A DNA stretch of 25,109 nucleotides, from NCBI GenBank assembly GCA_002414865.1, contig DIAQ01000087.1, forward strand, positions 784-25,892, given 5' to 3'. Origin of the DNA: a candidate division Hyd24-12 bacterium UBA5074. Lineage in GTDB: Bacteria; Fermentibacterota; Fermentibacteria; Fermentibacterales; Fermentibacteraceae. Below the pieces are notes generated by a model. The model had not been told where the DNA came from. It saw only the letters and a program-made list of their open reading frames with translations, and did no database searches. Below are positions 23,832 through 25,109 of the stretch, one piece after another. The first letter of the stretch is position 1, and every line of letters begins with the position of its first letter. Position numbers and translations under genes: made by a program.

Positions 23832-23837
23832 TAGATT
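23832..23837 (+). promoter_or_regulatory. Possible -10 of the C25 protease gene
   Basis: TAGATT recurs here in the 197-bp gap between the tRNA and the protease gene. The start would be near 23844, with a leader of about 62 nt. No good -35 hexamer lies 16-18 nt upstream, so this promoter would be weak or activator-dependent. The rest of the gap (23709-23831) holds only weak stem-loops without a U-tract. Confidence 0.45.
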
Positions 23838-23905
23838 GAGCCTGCAGAGCCTCCGGACAGCCGATCCGCTCTGCGGTATCGCGCATTCTCCCGGGGAGGC
23901 CTGCG

Positions 23906-25109
23906 ATGATCGCCTTGGGCACATCCCTCTTGATCGCATTCTGTACAGGGTCCGCACATTCCTGGTTCCGGGTTCCCGATTCCGAAGTCATCCAGGTCCG
24001 GGAGGAGGACGGCGAGGTGGCTGCCTGCCTCCCCTTCGCCTTCATCGGAGTCGAGCCCGGCGCCCCGGACCTGCCATCGTATCCGGAATGGATCACCCTG
24101 CCTGCGGGAGAGGTCGCCACCCGCATCGAAGTCTCCGAGGTGGAATGGGGCGATCTGCCAGGTGATTGGCTGATCAGACCGCTGCCCGCCCCCGAGATAC
24201 TTTCGCTGCCGGCCCATGTGTCGGCGCAGAGGGATGAAGTCATCTACGGGACCGATGGATACTGGCCCGGAACAACCGTCGAGCTCACGGGCACTGGCTA
24301 TCGCGACGGCGTTCCCAGTGCCGAGATCCTCGTGCATCCTCTCCGCTACAATCCGGTGACCAGACATATGCAGCGGCTGCTGAGCTTCGGGATCGAGGTC
24401 GAGACATCGCCGGGGGATCGAGGAACTCCCGTTCCGACCCGCGTATCGGACAGAGATCTACAGGTGCGCATGTTGATCGTCACCGGCGAACCGGTCCGGG
24501 CGCCCTTCGACAGCCTCGCCGCATGGAGGACCGGAGGCGGGATGCCGACCGAGGTGGTGACGACTGGTGAGATCTACTCATCGACACCCGGCGCGGATGA
24601 CGCGGAGAGGATCCGCAACTACATCAAGAGCAGGTGGCTCACCGATGGCATAGACTTCGTGCTGCTCGGAGGAGACGTCGGCATCGTACCCTGCCGCTTC
24701 GTTTTCGTGATCAACTACCAGTTCGCGGGTGGGATCGGCGACATACGGCCCAGCGACCTCTACTTCTCCGATCTCGACGGTACCTGGAACCGGAACGGGA
24801 ACAACATCTGGGGCGAACTCGCGGACAGTCTGGACCTGTACCCGGATGTCTCCGTGGGCAGGGCTTCGGTCGAGGACATCGACGAGGCCTGGGGCTTCGT
24901 GAACAAGGTCATCGCATACGAGACGGCCGACATCACGGATCACCTCGACGATGCGCTCATGATGGCGGGCACCTACGACCCCGAGACCGACGGTGCGGTC
25001 CAGGCCGACTGGATCGTGGACAACTGCATCCCGCCGTTCTTCACTGTCACGAAGCAGTACCAGTCTATGGGCACGTATGGGCTGGAGCAGGCGATCTCGG
25101 CGCTCGAGC
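23906..25109 (+). CDS. Gingipain-like family C25 cysteine peptidase, N-terminal part (runs off the window)
   Basis: At least 401 aa are present; the frame is open to the window end. The ATG at 23906 follows GGAGG (23895-23899) at six bases. A signal peptide covers about residues 1-18. A beta-rich propeptide-like region follows, with the IYGTDGYWPG and LRYNPVT segments seen before C25 domains. The peptidase domain begins near residue 185 (VRMLIVTGE) and shows DFVLLGGDVGIVPCR, PSDLYFSDLDGTW and DLYPDVSVGRA, typical of C25 proteins. The catalytic His and Cys would lie beyond the window, so activity cannot be judged. Such proteins often end with a type IX secretion or FlgD-like C-terminal domain, also outside the window. 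It is probably secreted or on the cell surface. Confidence 0.9.
   Translation, partial: MIALGTSLLIAFCTGSAHSWFRVPDSEVIQVREEDGEVAACLPFAFIGVEPGAPDLPSYPEWITLPAGEVATRIEVSEVEWGDLPGDWLIRPLPAPEILSLPAHVSAQRDEVIYGTDGYWPGTTVELTGTGYRDGVPSAEILVHPLRYNPVTRHMQRLLSFGIEVETSPGDRGTPVPTRVSDRDLQVRMLIVTGEPVRAPFDSLAAWRTGGGMPTEVVTTGEIYSSTPGADDAERIRNYIKSRWLTDGIDFVLLGGDVGIVPCRFVFVINYQFAGGIGDIRPSDLYFSDLDGTWNRNGNNIWGELADSLDLYPDVSVGRASVEDIDEAWGFVNKVIAYETADITDHLDDALMMAGTYDPETDGAVQADWIVDNCIPPFFTVTKQYQSMGTYGLEQAISALE

Noticed and set aside
23615..23839. 74-codon frame with a PLAQMVEHRTFNPRVGGSS-like peptide
   Set aside because: This is the well-known spurious translation of a tRNA gene, here tRNA-Lys.
1..25109. CRISPR arrays, insertion sequences, integrases or prophage genes
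   Set aside because: No regularly spaced direct repeats, transposase or recombinase motifs, or terminal inverted repeats were seen. The tRNA-Lys 3' end is not followed by an integrase or a visible attachment duplication within the window.

Overview
The window is GC-rich, densely packed bacterial chromosome with no insertion sequence, phage gene or CRISPR array. It opens with the 5' part of a 16S rRNA gene on the minus strand and closes with the N-terminal part of a gingipain-like (family C25) secreted cysteine protease. The protease, the RND pump, Arg codons dominated by AGG and the frequent TTG/GTG starts suggest a diderm bacterium, perhaps an uncultured lineage around the Fibrobacteres-Chlorobi-Bacteroidetes group. 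That placement is inference; the 16S fragment (about 288 nt) would settle it.

Layout. (1) 1-450: 16S rRNA, its leader and a strong promoter. (2) 654-3855: a divergent pair, namely a large PAS/GAF protein ending in what look like catalytically dead histidine-kinase ATPase and receiver domains, translationally coupled to a small exported, membrane-anchored protein. (3) 3849-5593, minus: a PAP2 phosphatase fused to an alpha/beta hydrolase, coupled to an 87-aa protein of unknown function. (4) 5729-17479: a probable surface-glycan or lipid-linked sugar locus. It holds two GT-C type membrane glycosyltransferases, a B12-type radical SAM enzyme, an FAD oxidoreductase of the UDP-galactopyranose-mutase/HemY-like group, two paralogous asparagine-synthase-like amidotransferases, a GT2 glycosyltransferase with C-terminal membrane helices, and an LPG-synthase/AglD-type membrane protein. 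(5) 17550-19699: a PIN-PhoH ATPase and biotin-protein ligase. (6) 19770-23506: a TetR repressor and an RND efflux permease. (7) 23633-23708: tRNA-Lys(TTT). (8) 23906-end: the C25 protease.

The glycan locus makes biochemical sense as follows (inference). GT2 would charge a polyprenyl phosphate with sugar, GT-C enzymes would use such donors outside the membrane, the AsnB-like enzymes could amidate uronic acids, the FAD enzyme and radical SAM protein could remodel sugar or lipid, and the PAP2 domain could recycle the lipid carrier. No substrate can be read from sequence alone.

Regulation. A recurring promoter, TTGAC-like then 16-18 nt then (C)TAGATT, lies upstream of the rRNA, the PAP2 gene, the first glycosyltransferase and the AglD-like gene; a TAGATT -10 alone lies upstream of the C25 protease. 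Two genes (654 and 5729) appear to be transcribed as leaderless mRNAs. A 14-bp palindrome overlaps the tetR -10 and is a likely autoregulatory operator. Genes are very compact: same-strand neighbours overlap by 4-11 nt or abut, and all three convergent pairs overlap at their 3' ends. Several starts are TTG or GTG, and the PhoH gene seems to need CTG.
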